Positions 54,836-64,000 of a stretch of DNA of 64,000 nt are shown one piece after another. The stretch comes from Candidatus Vicinibacter proximus (GTDB taxonomy: Bacteria > Bacteroidota > Bacteroidia > Chitinophagales > Saprospiraceae), in assembly GCA_016713905.1 (NCBI GenBank), contig JADJOE010000003.1:1984001-2048000 (forward strand). The letters are read 5' to 3'. The notes under the pieces were generated by a model. That model saw only the letters and a list, made by a program, of their open reading frames with translations, was not told the DNA's origin and ran no database searches. A program made the position numbers and the translations under genes. Positions within the stretch are counted from its first letter, which is position 1, and the number at the start of each line of letters is the position of its first letter.

Positions 54836-55702
54836 ATGGCAAAAAGAGCAGTAGTGGTCGGAATAAACGACTATGCACCAATTGGTGTCGGAGGACCGGA
54901 TCTTCGAGGTTGTGTTAACGATGCCAGAGATATGGCTAACACTCTGGTAATTTGTGGTTTTCCTGTTCCTAACATCAGAATTCTTACAGATAGGAATGCA
55001 ACTAAAGCTAACATTTTAAATTATTTACGTTGGCTGGTTAGCACTTCTGTTCGTGGAGATTCCATAGTATTTTATTATTCTGGACACGGGACAAGAGTCA
55101 CAAATGTAGGTGCTGATCTTGAAATAGAAGGATTGGATGAAGCAATTTGCCCTCATGACTTCAATACAGCAGGATTTATTACTGATGATGTGTTTAAATC
55201 CATTTTTGATACATTGAAGCCTGGTGTGAATCTGGAAGTAATTTTTGATTGTTGTCATTCAGGAACCGGAACAAGAATTCTATTCGGACCAAACTTTGAA
55301 TTAAATCGCATCGGTGTGGAGAATGACGAATATTCAGCAGTAAGAACTATTGAACCAATGTTGGAAGATGAATTTTATTATGCTTTTCATAGGGAATTCG
55401 AAACAGATGAAAACAAGAAGGCTTTACCACTTAAAAAAGCATTAGTGCCTGTTTCTACATTGAATCATACCTTGTGGGCAGCATGCAAAGATAATCAAGT
55501 GAGCATGGAAGGAAATATAGGCGGTTCTATAAGAGGATACTTCACTTACCACTTTTGCCGATGCCTTCGTGCAGTATCTGGAAACATTACAAGAAGATTA
55601 CTGGATGCCCAGGTCGCAAATGCACTACATGCCATGGGTGCAGCACAAATCAACCAAACTGAATCAAAAAACACTGAATTTGCTCAAAGGATTTTTACTT
55701 AA
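54836..55702 (+). CDS. Second caspase-family peptidase
   Basis: A 288-aa caspase-fold protein with catalytic His84 (YSGHGTR) and Cys140 in canonical DCCHSGT. It is of similar length to the caspase at 49909 (AVVVGINDY, GLDEAICPHDF) but clearly distinct from it. No signal peptide or extra domains. It is monocistronic, 230 bp after the response regulator, with its own promoter matching that of the protease operon. Confidence 0.9.
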   Translation: MAKRAVVVGINDYAPIGVGGPDLRGCVNDARDMANTLVICGFPVPNIRILTDRNATKANILNYLRWLVSTSVRGDSIVFYYSGHGTRVTNVGADLEIEGLDEAICPHDFNTAGFITDDVFKSIFDTLKPGVNLEVIFDCCHSGTGTRILFGPNFELNRIGVENDEYSAVRTIEPMLEDEFYYAFHREFETDENKKALPLKKALVPVSTLNHTLWAACKDNQVSMEGNIGGSIRGYFTYHFCRCLRAVSGNITRRLLDAQVANALHAMGAAQINQTESKNTEFAQRIFT

Positions 55703-55953
55703 AAATCCTGGTGTGGTAAATTAAAAATCTGATATCTATCACAACTGTTTAAAGTACTATGGAAAAGAATATATCATTCCATTAGTTTATATGGTGTTTT
55801 GTTTGTTTAATTAATGCCATGAAGATCTGATCCATGATTGGTTCATTCATGGCATTTGCCTGTTTACGTGAACCTGTGACAATTTTTCTAAACCAAATAG
55901 GATATTCTCTCAAGACTTCTCCAATTTCCCCTATTTTCGTCCAAAATTTCAAC

Positions 55954-57423
55954 ATGTCTCAGGCCTTGGTACTGCTTATTGTTTTGATTGGATATTTCTG
56001 TCTGTTGATTGCCATTTCTTTTTTAACAGGCAAGGACAACTCAAACGAAAGTTTCTTCAGTGCCAACCGCAATTCAAAGTGGTATCTGGTAGCGTTTGGG
56101 ATGATAGGTGCTAGCTTGTCTGGGGTAACATTTATCAGCATCCCTGGTGTAGTAGGTGCAGGAGGCGTAAATCAGAATTTCAGTTACATGCAGATGGTTT
56201 GGGGGTATTTGATCGGATACATGATCATCGCAAACGTCCTCATGCCGATTTATTACCGATACAACGTTACTTCGATTTATGAATACCTCAATGAGCGACT
56301 GGGCATTCATGCCTACAAGACCGGAGCAGCGTTTTTTCTTTTATCCAGACTGATAGGCTCCTCCTTCAGGATGTACATTGTGGCCATGGTGATGCATCAA
56401 TTTATTTTTTCACATTATCATTTGCCATTCTGGCTCACTGTTCTGGTATCCATTTTCCTGATCTGGGTTTATACTTTCAGAGGAGGAATAAAAACCATCG
56501 TAATTTCTGATACGTTTCAGACCTTTTGTATGATTGGTTCACTTATCCTCACCATTTATTTTTTGAGTGAAAAATTTGACACCAGTTTTTTAGGATATTT
56601 CAAAAAGGTTTTAGCATCTGATTATGGAAAAATATTTTATTTTGATGCGGGGTGGAGTGATTCAAACTACTTTTTCAAACAAGTCATTGGTGGCATGCTC
56701 ATAGCACTGGTCATGACCGGTTTGGACCAGGACATGATGCAAAAAAATCTTACCTGCCGAAATCTCAAAGAGGCCCAGTTAAACATGTTTAGTTTTTCTA
56801 TGCTGCTGTTTTTTGTGAATTTTGCATTCTTGTCCTTGGGCGCAGGACTTTATCTGTTTGCTGCTCAAGAAGGCATTGCTTTACCTGCTAAGTCTGATCA
56901 ATTGTTTCCGATGATTGCATTCAACTACCTCACCGGATTTGGATCCATTTTATTTCTGCTTGGTCTAACAGCTTCCAATTACGCCAGCGCAGATTCTGCA
57001 TTGGCATCTCTGACTACATCCTATTGTATTGATTTTTTAAATTTCCGGACGGTGAAATGGGATGAAAATAAAAAGAAAAAAATCCGAACTCTGGTGCATT
57101 TGTCTTTTTCACTCCTGATATTTCTGGTCATCATTATTTTTTATTGGTTGAACAATGATGCAGTTATCAATAAAGTGTTCCAGTTTGCAGGATATACCTA
57201 CGGTCCGATCTTGGGTTTGTTCAGTTTTTCGATTCTCTCTAAAAGAAAAATTAAATTTAATTCCTGGCTACCGGTTGTTTGTATTGCAGCACCATTACTT
57301 ACCTATTACATTAATGAGCATTCCAAATCCTGGTTTGATGGTTTTACATTTGGAAATTTATTGGTAGCAGTCAACGGAATAATTTGTTATTTAGGTTTGT
57401 ATCTGATCTCTTCAAAAAAATAG
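55954..57423 (+). CDS. Sodium:solute symporter (SSS family)
   Basis: About 490 aa from the ATG at 55954; the upstream ATG at 55834 would add 40 residues without membrane character. It has about 13 hydrophobic helices and family features such as KDNSNESFFSANRNSKWYLVAFGMIGASLSGVTFIS near the start. It ends 1 bp before murQ. Since murQ acts on MurNAc-6-phosphate, the transporter probably imports MurNAc or a related cell-wall sugar. The supply of the phosphate (kinase) is not in the window. Confidence 0.85.
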   Translation: MSQALVLLIVLIGYFCLLIAISFLTGKDNSNESFFSANRNSKWYLVAFGMIGASLSGVTFISIPGVVGAGGVNQNFSYMQMVWGYLIGYMIIANVLMPIYYRYNVTSIYEYLNERLGIHAYKTGAAFFLLSRLIGSSFRMYIVAMVMHQFIFSHYHLPFWLTVLVSIFLIWVYTFRGGIKTIVISDTFQTFCMIGSLILTIYFLSEKFDTSFLGYFKKVLASDYGKIFYFDAGWSDSNYFFKQVIGGMLIALVMTGLDQDMMQKNLTCRNLKEAQLNMFSFSMLLFFVNFAFLSLGAGLYLFAAQEGIALPAKSDQLFPMIAFNYLTGFGSILFLLGLTASNYASADSALASLTTSYCIDFLNFRTVKWDENKKKKIRTLVHLSFSLLIFLVIIIFYWLNNDAVINKVFQFAGYTYGPILGLFSFSILSKRKIKFNSWLPVVCIAAPLLTYYINEHSKSWFDGFTFGNLLVAVNGIICYLGLYLISSKK

Positions 57424-57424
57424 C

Positions 57425-58237
57425 ATGCAAGAATTTAAAAGAACTACAGAATCAGAATCAGGACATCACGATTTGGAAAATAAAACAGTTTCTGAATTGC
57501 TTAGAGGAATGAATGAAGAAGATCAAACCGTACCAAATCAGGTGGCACAATGCATTCCTCAAATAGAATCCCTAATCCATGAATTGGTACCCAGAATGAA
57601 AGAAGGTGGAAGATTATTTTATATTGGCGCAGGAACAAGTGGAAGGTTGGGCATTGTGGATGCATCAGAATGTCCTCCTACATTTGGAATTCCTCATGGA
57701 TGGGTCATTGGCATTATGGCAGGTGGTGATGGTGCCATTAGAAAAGCAGTTGAATTTGCAGAGGACAGTGAGACCCAGGGATGGGATGATTTGCAAAGTT
57801 ACGGAATTGATTCGCTAGATACCGTAATCGGCATTGCCGCAAGTGGAACAACACCCTATGTCATACACGCATTAAAAAAATGTCAGGAGAGAAATATTCT
57901 CACCGCTTGCATCACTTGCAATCCCGGTGCACCCATAATCCATTTTGCAGACTTCCCTGTAGTGTGTGAAGTAGGTCCTGAATTTCTGACAGGTAGCACC
58001 AGACTAAAATCCGGTACTTCACAAAAATTAATTCTTAACATGATCAGCACTGCAACCATGATTCGCCTTGGCAGAGTAAAAGGAAATAAAATGGTGGACA
58101 TGCAACTTACCAACAACAAACTGATTGATCGTGGTGTACGTATGATTGTTGAATTAAAATCAATTCCTGAATCAGAAGCAAGAAAAATTTTATTGGAAAC
58201 AGGGAGCGTCAGAGAAGCACTATCGAAATTAAAATAA
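57425..58237 (+). CDS. murQ: N-acetylmuramic acid 6-phosphate etherase
   Basis: A 270-aa SIS-domain protein. RLFYIGAGTSGRLGIVDASECPPTFG, with catalytic-type Glu82, is the MurQ signature. GSTRLKSGTSQKLILNMISTA is the second sugar-binding block. It removes the lactyl ether from MurNAc-6-phosphate to give GlcNAc-6-phosphate and D-lactate. It is about 30 residues shorter than typical homologues of 300 aa, missing mostly the C-terminal helical tail. It is coupled to the transporter. Confidence 0.93.
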   Translation: MQEFKRTTESESGHHDLENKTVSELLRGMNEEDQTVPNQVAQCIPQIESLIHELVPRMKEGGRLFYIGAGTSGRLGIVDASECPPTFGIPHGWVIGIMAGGDGAIRKAVEFAEDSETQGWDDLQSYGIDSLDTVIGIAASGTTPYVIHALKKCQERNILTACITCNPGAPIIHFADFPVVCEVGPEFLTGSTRLKSGTSQKLILNMISTATMIRLGRVKGNKMVDMQLTNNKLIDRGVRMIVELKSIPESEARKILLETGSVREALSKLK

Positions 58238-58281
58238 AAGTATAATATTTTCTAAATTCAAAAAACGCTAAAAACCTTATA

Positions 58282-61200
58282 TTATCTGATCAGACTTACC
58301 TCACCCGATAATTTTTTCTCTATCCCGGTTTTGAATTTTACCACAATATGATATACATACACACCAGGTATTAGATCTTGTCCCTTGAACTCCCCATTCC
58401 AACCGGTATGGTAATCGTTTACAGCAAAATTTGTTTTATTAAAAACCTGCGCTCCCCACCGGTCATAAATCTCCATTGATTTTACTTCAGTCACTTCATC
58501 CACATCCCCAAACACGGTGAACCCATCATTAATCCCATCCCCGTTTGGTGAAAAAACATTGGGTACATAAACATGATTCTTGCGCACAAAAATGATCAGA
58601 TCGTCCACATCATAGCAGCCATATTTATTATATACTGTTGCCTTCAACCTTGCTTCTCCATCCGGCTTAAGACTTATAGATACACAAGTATCGCAGGAAA
58701 TATTTGTATTTACATCCCAGTCAAGACGAACATAAGCTCCATTTATTTTTGCATCCACCAATACAATCTGTCCCAATTCAATTTCTCTGTCCACACCTAA
58801 ATCAAGGTCTACACTTTCAGGTTTAATCAGCGTAATTAAAGTATCTATGGAACACAAATTTTTATCTCTGATAAATAATTTATGCTGACCCGGAGATAAC
58901 GAACTGAAAACAGGATTGCCGGTAAAATTTATCCCATCCAATGAATATTCAAAAGGAGCTGTTCCGGATAAAATATTTTTTACTTCCAGTACACCTACAC
59001 TGTCTACATCAGGACAAGGGATAGGGGTCACTTGCAATTCACTGATAAGGGGTAATGGTAGTTTGACTAAAGAAATCGAATCCAGATATACACAAGATCC
59101 ATTAATGGTTTTTGCCTGATACACATATCGCCCCGGAGGCAGCTCCTTGAAATTGAGCTGATCTCCGATCAACTGTGGACCATTTAACACAATATTTCCT
59201 ACACTATCTTGCAAGTAGGATCTTAGACGAATGAAATCTCTCTCATTGGCACAATAGTTAATGGTTGTATCGTAAAATAATTTTCTGGTAGGACACAACA
59301 GCGGACTACATTCCAAATCATCTCCTATACGCTCACTACATGGTCCTCCATCAATGGCAAAAAGTCTAAAAACAATGGTATCCTTTAATCCCTGCAAACT
59401 AATATGATAAGTAGTATCCGAAGTACGGTGTCCGTTTTTACCTTTTAATAATTGTACACGATAGTCCTTAGCCCGTGCAACTTTTTTCCAGCGGAAAGTA
59501 ACTGAGGTGTCCGTTGAAAAACATTCTATTTCCGGTTTTTCAAGAGGCGGCAATACTTCCACATCTTTAGTGGTTTCGTCCAAACAACCCTCCTCATTCA
59601 ATTTTAACTTTATAGTTTTTTTACCCGGTTTGTCCCATTTAATTTCAAAATCCGACTTGCTCAAAGTCCGGATAAATCCGTTGGCTAAATTCCATTCGAA
59701 AGAAGTAGTATCCTCCTTCCGCCCAAAAAATCGCAACAATAAAAATGAATCCTGACAAACAACACTGTCCAGATTAAACAATGCAATGGGATTTTCCCTG
59801 ATCAAAATATTTTTTTGTGCAGGATATGTACATCCTGATTCAGAATATTGTGCAGAGATTCTGTGAATCCCTTTTCCGGCAAGGATCGGATCAAAAATGC
59901 CCTGCAAACTGTCCACAATTCCGGGACCGGAAAATACCCATTTTCCCTGTGCCGAAGGTCCGGAAATTTCTCCGGATATCATTACGGTATCCACACCGAT
60001 ATTTAAACAAATAATATCCGGAGCACTAATCTTAGGACTTCGGTTAGGACAATCGATCGCTTTGCAATTCAGTATAAAATACTGATCGCCACACACACTG
60101 TCGTGCTGCACCAAACGTATCCCAACTTCTTCTCCCCTGCCCAGGGAATTAAAAACAAAACTGGAATCTGAAATCCGGTTACCTGTATTCCCTTTTATAA
60201 TCTCGGTGGTATAATGCACATTGGAAATGGAATCCCAAATAAAAACCACAGCAGTATCTGAGGTAATGCATTTTACAAATGGAGGTGGCAGCGGCTTTTT
60301 AACCAACAAATCATCGCAAAAATCACTGGCGCATCCCTTGCGAATGGCTCGCATACAAATTCGCTTAACGCCTTCACTGGAAACCAGATCCGAAAAATGA
60401 TCCACGCCCTGTGGAAGCACACTGTCTTGTTGAAATAATCTGAGGATTCTTTGATCTCCGGATGGACTATTCCACCTTATCCTTACACTGTCCCCAACAC
60501 ACAATAATTTATCCTCTATAGCAAAATCTGCCGAAGGATATGGCAAAGCAATTAATCGAAAAGTAAAAGTCTGCGGACATTCCACACCATCGGGATAAAC
60601 GAAAATGGTGGTATCTGAATTTACTACCCAGTAATCTTGAAAAACAGGACAAGTCAAATTATCGCAGGCGAAAAATGAAACTGAATCCGGCTTAGGTCCG
60701 GAGTATTGCACATTCAATTTACTGAATCGGATGGTATCTCCTGCGCAAACTTCTACATCAGCAATTTGTAATTTTGTTATAGGCTCGACGCGCACAGGAA
60801 CTCTTAATAAATCCGTACAAATTCCATTACTGGCTTTGATAAATAATGCGGTATCCTGATCAAACAGGATAAAACTATCCTGAATCTGACTAAGGGAATC
60901 AATCGGCAGGCGGGAATAAAATTGAATAACTGCATTTGAATTTTGTACATCCATAATAGAAATGTCTGACAAATACAAAGTATCTCCTTTACACAATTTA
61001 ACCGGTGCGTTGAGCCTTAACTCCGGCTTAAGTCTGGAACCTTTTACCTCTATTTGAACAAAATCTGCACAATTATTTTTTGGACCGGTTGGCACTTTTA
61101 ATACTAATCTGTACACGCCCGGAAGATTAACTTTTGCATCCTGATTGCTAGCAATGGTGTCCCCTTTATCATTCAACCAACAATAATCATTTACAGGCAA

Positions 61201-62367
61201 TCCATTAAAACTGGAAGAATCTGCATACAGGTACACAAGCGTATCTGTACAACTAAGATCTCCGGATTTATAAGCTTTTGCAACCAGCTTATTGATGGTC
61301 AGATCTAACCTTACAATGGAATCGCAATAAGGTGGGATTTTTGATTTTTTTAAAACAATATATTTACCTGTACTGTCAAAAGTTTGGTTGTCAATTTTTA
61401 AAACTCCGGGCCAGCAAATCGTAGTATCCAGCGATCCATCTTCTACATCCAACTCTTCAACCGTTACACTTACGATGCTGTCACAATTGAAACTGTTTTT
61501 CAAATTCAAGACCGTAATTCCGGGACCAAATGTTTCATTTCCGAGCGTATATAACCGTCCTTTACAAACATAAAAGGGACCTAAATCTGTAGGCGGAGAA
61601 TCATCACCAATGAGCACATCCAGACATACCTCATTTCCGGTATGACACACATTCAATCCCTTTACACATATTTGTCCCTTTCCGGGAGTATCCCAAAGAA
61701 CTTCCACTTCATTATCATTCTCCCGGAGGATGCTTCCATTCACCACACGCCATTGATATTCGCAGGCACCAAAAATTTCAGCAATTTTATACGTAGCAGA
61801 CTTACCAACACAAAATCTGGTAAGACCCATAATTTTGCTGTTGGTATTTGGAACTGGAGCGGTTGCGCTGCCTGCCGTAACCGTAATATCTACATTACAT
61901 TCATTGGGACCGTTACCATCCCACACGAGATAATAAATACAACCCGGTTTCAAAGGTGCGTTTGTAGAAAAAGCCCAGGTTTGATTGGCATACATGTTGG
62001 TGTTGCAATTGGACACCAGGGTGAAGCTGCTGCAATCCGGTGAGGAATAAATGCCCATCTCCACCCCATTTGCCTGATTACATGCCGAAACGGCTACATT
62101 GATGGAAAGATTTGGAGAACCTGCCACAAATGCCAACCATTGCATGCTGTGAACTACCATGGTACAAAACCCGGGAGGAGACTGTCCCATGATGGTGTTG
62201 GTAGTCCTTGCAGAAACCCCATTGAGATCACAGACGACGCAAGCTCCGGAACAATCATTAGATAGCGGTACAGGATTTGGTCCGCAAGGGGAATGCATCT
62301 GTCCAAAGCCTACGCTTTGAAACAAAATCCAGAGTACTACAAGTTGGCTTACCCGGCGTAGATGCAT
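58282..62367 (-). CDS. Large T9SS-exported surface protein (gliding-motility-type C-terminal domain)
   Basis: A 1361-aa secreted protein. Signal peptide LVVLWILFQSVGFGQ. The body is a series of beta-rich Ig/PKD-like units with many paired cysteines, including repeats of the type CSTDTSVTFRWKKV and CITSDTAVVFIWDSI (two similar Fn3-like modules). The C-terminal ~90 residues, VPNVFSPNGDGINDGFTV to GEVSLIR, are the type B T9SS sorting domain (CHU_C). It is probably a surface adhesin or matrix protein. It is transcribed alone and converges on murQ. Confidence 0.9.
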   Translation of the reverse strand: MHLRRVSQLVVLWILFQSVGFGQMHSPCGPNPVPLSNDCSGACVVCDLNGVSARTTNTIMGQSPPGFCTMVVHSMQWLAFVAGSPNLSINVAVSACNQANGVEMGIYSSPDCSSFTLVSNCNTNMYANQTWAFSTNAPLKPGCIYYLVWDGNGPNECNVDITVTAGSATAPVPNTNSKIMGLTRFCVGKSATYKIAEIFGACEYQWRVVNGSILRENDNEVEVLWDTPGKGQICVKGLNVCHTGNEVCLDVLIGDDSPPTDLGPFYVCKGRLYTLGNETFGPGITVLNLKNSFNCDSIVSVTVEELDVEDGSLDTTICWPGVLKIDNQTFDSTGKYIVLKKSKIPPYCDSIVRLDLTINKLVAKAYKSGDLSCTDTLVYLYADSSSFNGLPVNDYCWLNDKGDTIASNQDAKVNLPGVYRLVLKVPTGPKNNCADFVQIEVKGSRLKPELRLNAPVKLCKGDTLYLSDISIMDVQNSNAVIQFYSRLPIDSLSQIQDSFILFDQDTALFIKASNGICTDLLRVPVRVEPITKLQIADVEVCAGDTIRFSKLNVQYSGPKPDSVSFFACDNLTCPVFQDYWVVNSDTTIFVYPDGVECPQTFTFRLIALPYPSADFAIEDKLLCVGDSVRIRWNSPSGDQRILRLFQQDSVLPQGVDHFSDLVSSEGVKRICMRAIRKGCASDFCDDLLVKKPLPPPFVKCITSDTAVVFIWDSISNVHYTTEIIKGNTGNRISDSSFVFNSLGRGEEVGIRLVQHDSVCGDQYFILNCKAIDCPNRSPKISAPDIICLNIGVDTVMISGEISGPSAQGKWVFSGPGIVDSLQGIFDPILAGKGIHRISAQYSESGCTYPAQKNILIRENPIALFNLDSVVCQDSFLLLRFFGRKEDTTSFEWNLANGFIRTLSKSDFEIKWDKPGKKTIKLKLNEEGCLDETTKDVEVLPPLEKPEIECFSTDTSVTFRWKKVARAKDYRVQLLKGKNGHRTSDTTYHISLQGLKDTIVFRLFAIDGGPCSERIGDDLECSPLLCPTRKLFYDTTINYCANERDFIRLRSYLQDSVGNIVLNGPQLIGDQLNFKELPPGRYVYQAKTINGSCVYLDSISLVKLPLPLISELQVTPIPCPDVDSVGVLEVKNILSGTAPFEYSLDGINFTGNPVFSSLSPGQHKLFIRDKNLCSIDTLITLIKPESVDLDLGVDREIELGQIVLVDAKINGAYVRLDWDVNTNISCDTCVSISLKPDGEARLKATVYNKYGCYDVDDLIIFVRKNHVYVPNVFSPNGDGINDGFTVFGDVDEVTEVKSMEIYDRWGAQVFNKTNFAVNDYHTGWNGEFKGQDLIPGVYVYHIVVKFKTGIEKKLSGEVSLIR

Positions 62368-62556
62368 TTGCTAATTTAATCATTTTAGACCGGTAATAAC
62401 TAACCGACCTGCCAGGTTAATTCCAAGATCATGCCACTTTATACCATCTTGGCTTCAACTTAAAAGAAAGCAACATATGTAAGTAAGTAACAGCTAGCTT
62501 ATTCCTAAAATACCTGCTGTGAGGATACTTCCGGCTTAGCTTAAAAAAAAATAAAA

Positions 62557-63090
62557 TTATTTTTCAAATTCTTCCTGTGCGTCAAACCAGGAAGCATACA
62601 TCTGATAATTATCTGCGGTGCGCTGGATAAAAAACTTGAAATTATCCGCATCCAAAGGTTTAAGTTTACGGGCCGGAATTCCTGCATAGATAAATCCGGA
62701 TTCCAACACTGCATGTTCCGGTACCAATGCACCCGCAGCAACAATAACGTGGGATTGAATTTCCGCATGATCCATTATGATTGCACCCATTCCAACCAAT
62801 ACTTCAGGATGAATTTTACACCCGTGTATAAGGGCTCGATGTCCGATACTTACGCGATCACCGATCTCTGTGATGGATTTTAAGTAAGTACAATGAATGA
62901 TCACCCCATCCTGAATATTCACCTGTTCTCCTATTCTGATGGAGTTCACATCGCCTCTTACTACCGCCTGAAACCAGACACTACTGTTGGCACCTATGAC
63001 GACATCTCCTATAATGCTTGCATTGTCTGCAAGGTAACAACTGGGATCAATAACAGGGGTGAACCCACGGACAGATTTTATGAGTGCCAT
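62557..63090 (-). CDS. Gamma-carbonic-anhydrase-like hexapeptide protein
   Basis: A 177-aa left-handed beta-helix protein with hexapeptide repeats (about 10-140), such as ADNASIIGDVVIGANSSVW. His residues in IIHCTY and in SIGHRALIHGC occupy the positions of gamma-CA zinc ligands. A C-terminal helix (FKFFIQRTADNYQMYASWF) packs on the helix face. Carbonic anhydrase activity is possible, but many homologues act otherwise. It starts 2 bp after the TraB/GumN gene on the same strand. Confidence 0.85.
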   Translation of the reverse strand: MALIKSVRGFTPVIDPSCYLADNASIIGDVVIGANSSVWFQAVVRGDVNSIRIGEQVNIQDGVIIHCTYLKSITEIGDRVSIGHRALIHGCKIHPEVLVGMGAIIMDHAEIQSHVIVAAGALVPEHAVLESGFIYAGIPARKLKPLDADNFKFFIQRTADNYQMYASWFDAQEEFEK

Positions 63091-63092
63091 AA

Positions 63093-63980
63093 TTACTTTT
63101 TCAGAACTGGTTCCACCACAAAATTTTCTTTTCTCAACAAACTGATTACACCTTCCTTACCGCCGAGATGTCCTGCGCCTACTGCAAAAAAACAAGGTTC
63201 CTCTTTCATCACTTCAGCCATGATCGGAATCCATTTTTTATTCCTGTTGTTCAACATCATATCGAGATAAGGATTAAGCGCTGTTTCTTCGCTTGAGATG
63301 GATTCAGCAAGTTTGTTGAGATCCTGGGCGATATACGACTTGATCATCTCTTTTAACCCTGATGATTCCTCATCATTGGATTTCAAGGATTCTACAAGCA
63401 TTTGCGCCTGTGCCTTGTATGGAATGCTATCAAATACGGACAACTGAAACGCAACGGTCTCTAAGCCTTTGACAGGAATAGATTGCTTCTTTGCCATTTC
63501 ATTAAATTCCATTTCGTAAGACTTTATATGTCCTTCTTTGAAATTCTGTGGATTCATTTCCGGTGAGCCGAAGGCACTTAAGAACATTGGTTTCATGCGT
63601 TCAAAGAACATCATAGGCAATCCCATTTTTTCAAAATGCGCGGACACTAAATCGTATTCTGTTTTGGTCAACAAATCTGCCAATGAAGTATCGTTGGCCA
63701 TAAACATCTGATCCATCACACCGGCAAGATTACTCATGTCCATCATTTCATCCATCGCAATCTCCAAATACAAATTACGCGTTTGACGGAAACATTCCTC
63801 TGTTCCCTTGGGTAAGAAATAATCTTCTGTAGGAATCATATGTATAGTACCAAACAGATAAGAGGGCTTTTCTAAGCCATTGCCGGATATTTTCCAAAGT
63901 AAAGCATTGGAAAGAGAATCCTGTGCATAAGTAAAGAGGTTCGATCCCAAAAGGGATAAGAGCAAAAATATTTTTTTCAT
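63093..63980 (-). CDS. TraB/GumN family protein
   Basis: A 295-aa protein with signal peptide IFLLLSLLGSNLFTYAQ. The TraB/GumN core is seen as SYLFGTIHMIP (about 40-50) and VGAGHLGG (about 270-277), with conserved Glu and His placement typical of this putative metal-dependent hydrolase family. It is exported to the periplasm. It precedes the gamma-CA-like gene by 2 bp. Confidence 0.88.
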   Translation of the reverse strand: MKKIFLLLSLLGSNLFTYAQDSLSNALLWKISGNGLEKPSYLFGTIHMIPTEDYFLPKGTEECFRQTRNLYLEIAMDEMMDMSNLAGVMDQMFMANDTSLADLLTKTEYDLVSAHFEKMGLPMMFFERMKPMFLSAFGSPEMNPQNFKEGHIKSYEMEFNEMAKKQSIPVKGLETVAFQLSVFDSIPYKAQAQMLVESLKSNDEESSGLKEMIKSYIAQDLNKLAESISSEETALNPYLDMMLNNRNKKWIPIMAEVMKEEPCFFAVGAGHLGGKEGVISLLRKENFVVEPVLKK

Positions 63981-64000
63981 TTAAATAAATTCATTGCGTG

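Overview
The window looks like part of a chromosome from an uncultured or environmental Bacteroidota, most likely Saprospiria-like. The DNA is AT-rich. Secreted proteins carry type IX secretion (T9SS) C-terminal sorting domains (58282-62367, 8383-9378), many small outer-membrane barrels are present, and several genes have Bacteroidota-type promoters (TTG, a spacer of about 20, then TAnnTTTG). No rRNA or tRNA gene was recognised.

Layout. 1-5957: housekeeping and hypothetical genes (barrel fragment, DUF998, DUF1801, zinc-ribbon protein, Crp/Fnr regulator, MFS transporter plus rhodanese). 5968-10378: a minus-strand copper/heme locus (HYC_CC_PP-like protein, MbnP-like protein, two MauG/CcpA-type di-heme proteins, one frameshifted) bracketed by two copies of a 216-218 bp repeat. 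10518-13793: a large BNR/sortilin-like secreted protein.

14441-30242 is an accessory, defence-like island. It holds a 506-aa defence-type reverse transcriptase preceded by a possible structured RNA and followed by an integron attC-like hairpin; two adjacent hypothetical proteins sharing an RNxxxHG motif; and a type I restriction system (hsdR, then an hsdM-hsdS fusion). Elements with shared 18-bp inverted termini have entered the restriction locus twice, once with a GxxExxY gene as cargo and once inside the M-S coding sequence. A 359-bp heptamer array and a truncated S23-like four-helix-bundle gene follow. The island ends with a HigBA toxin-antitoxin pair between 60-bp direct repeats and a MazEF-like remnant.

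30755-36855 is a locally triplicated surface-protein locus. Each unit has a Cys/Tyr-rich tail module followed by two small barrel genes. Copies 1 and 3 are nearly identical and copy 2 is diverged. 37258-43422 includes a GlxA-type regulator overlapping an M1-aminopeptidase homologue that has lost all four zinc/catalytic residues.

43899-55702 is the most novel-looking block. A tight nine-gene run encodes a DUF2589 protein, two unknown partners, M15, C1 and S8 peptidases, a membrane coiled-coil protein, a caspase and a DNA/RNA endonuclease. None of the five enzymes has an evident signal peptide. A lipoprotein/membrane protein/histidine kinase/response regulator operon and a second caspase follow. 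The first operon and the second caspase have promoter-like sequences with identical spacing, which suggests co-regulation. The window closes with a MurNAc salvage pair (SSS transporter and MurQ), a 1361-aa T9SS protein, a gamma-carbonic-anhydrase-like protein and a TraB/GumN protein.
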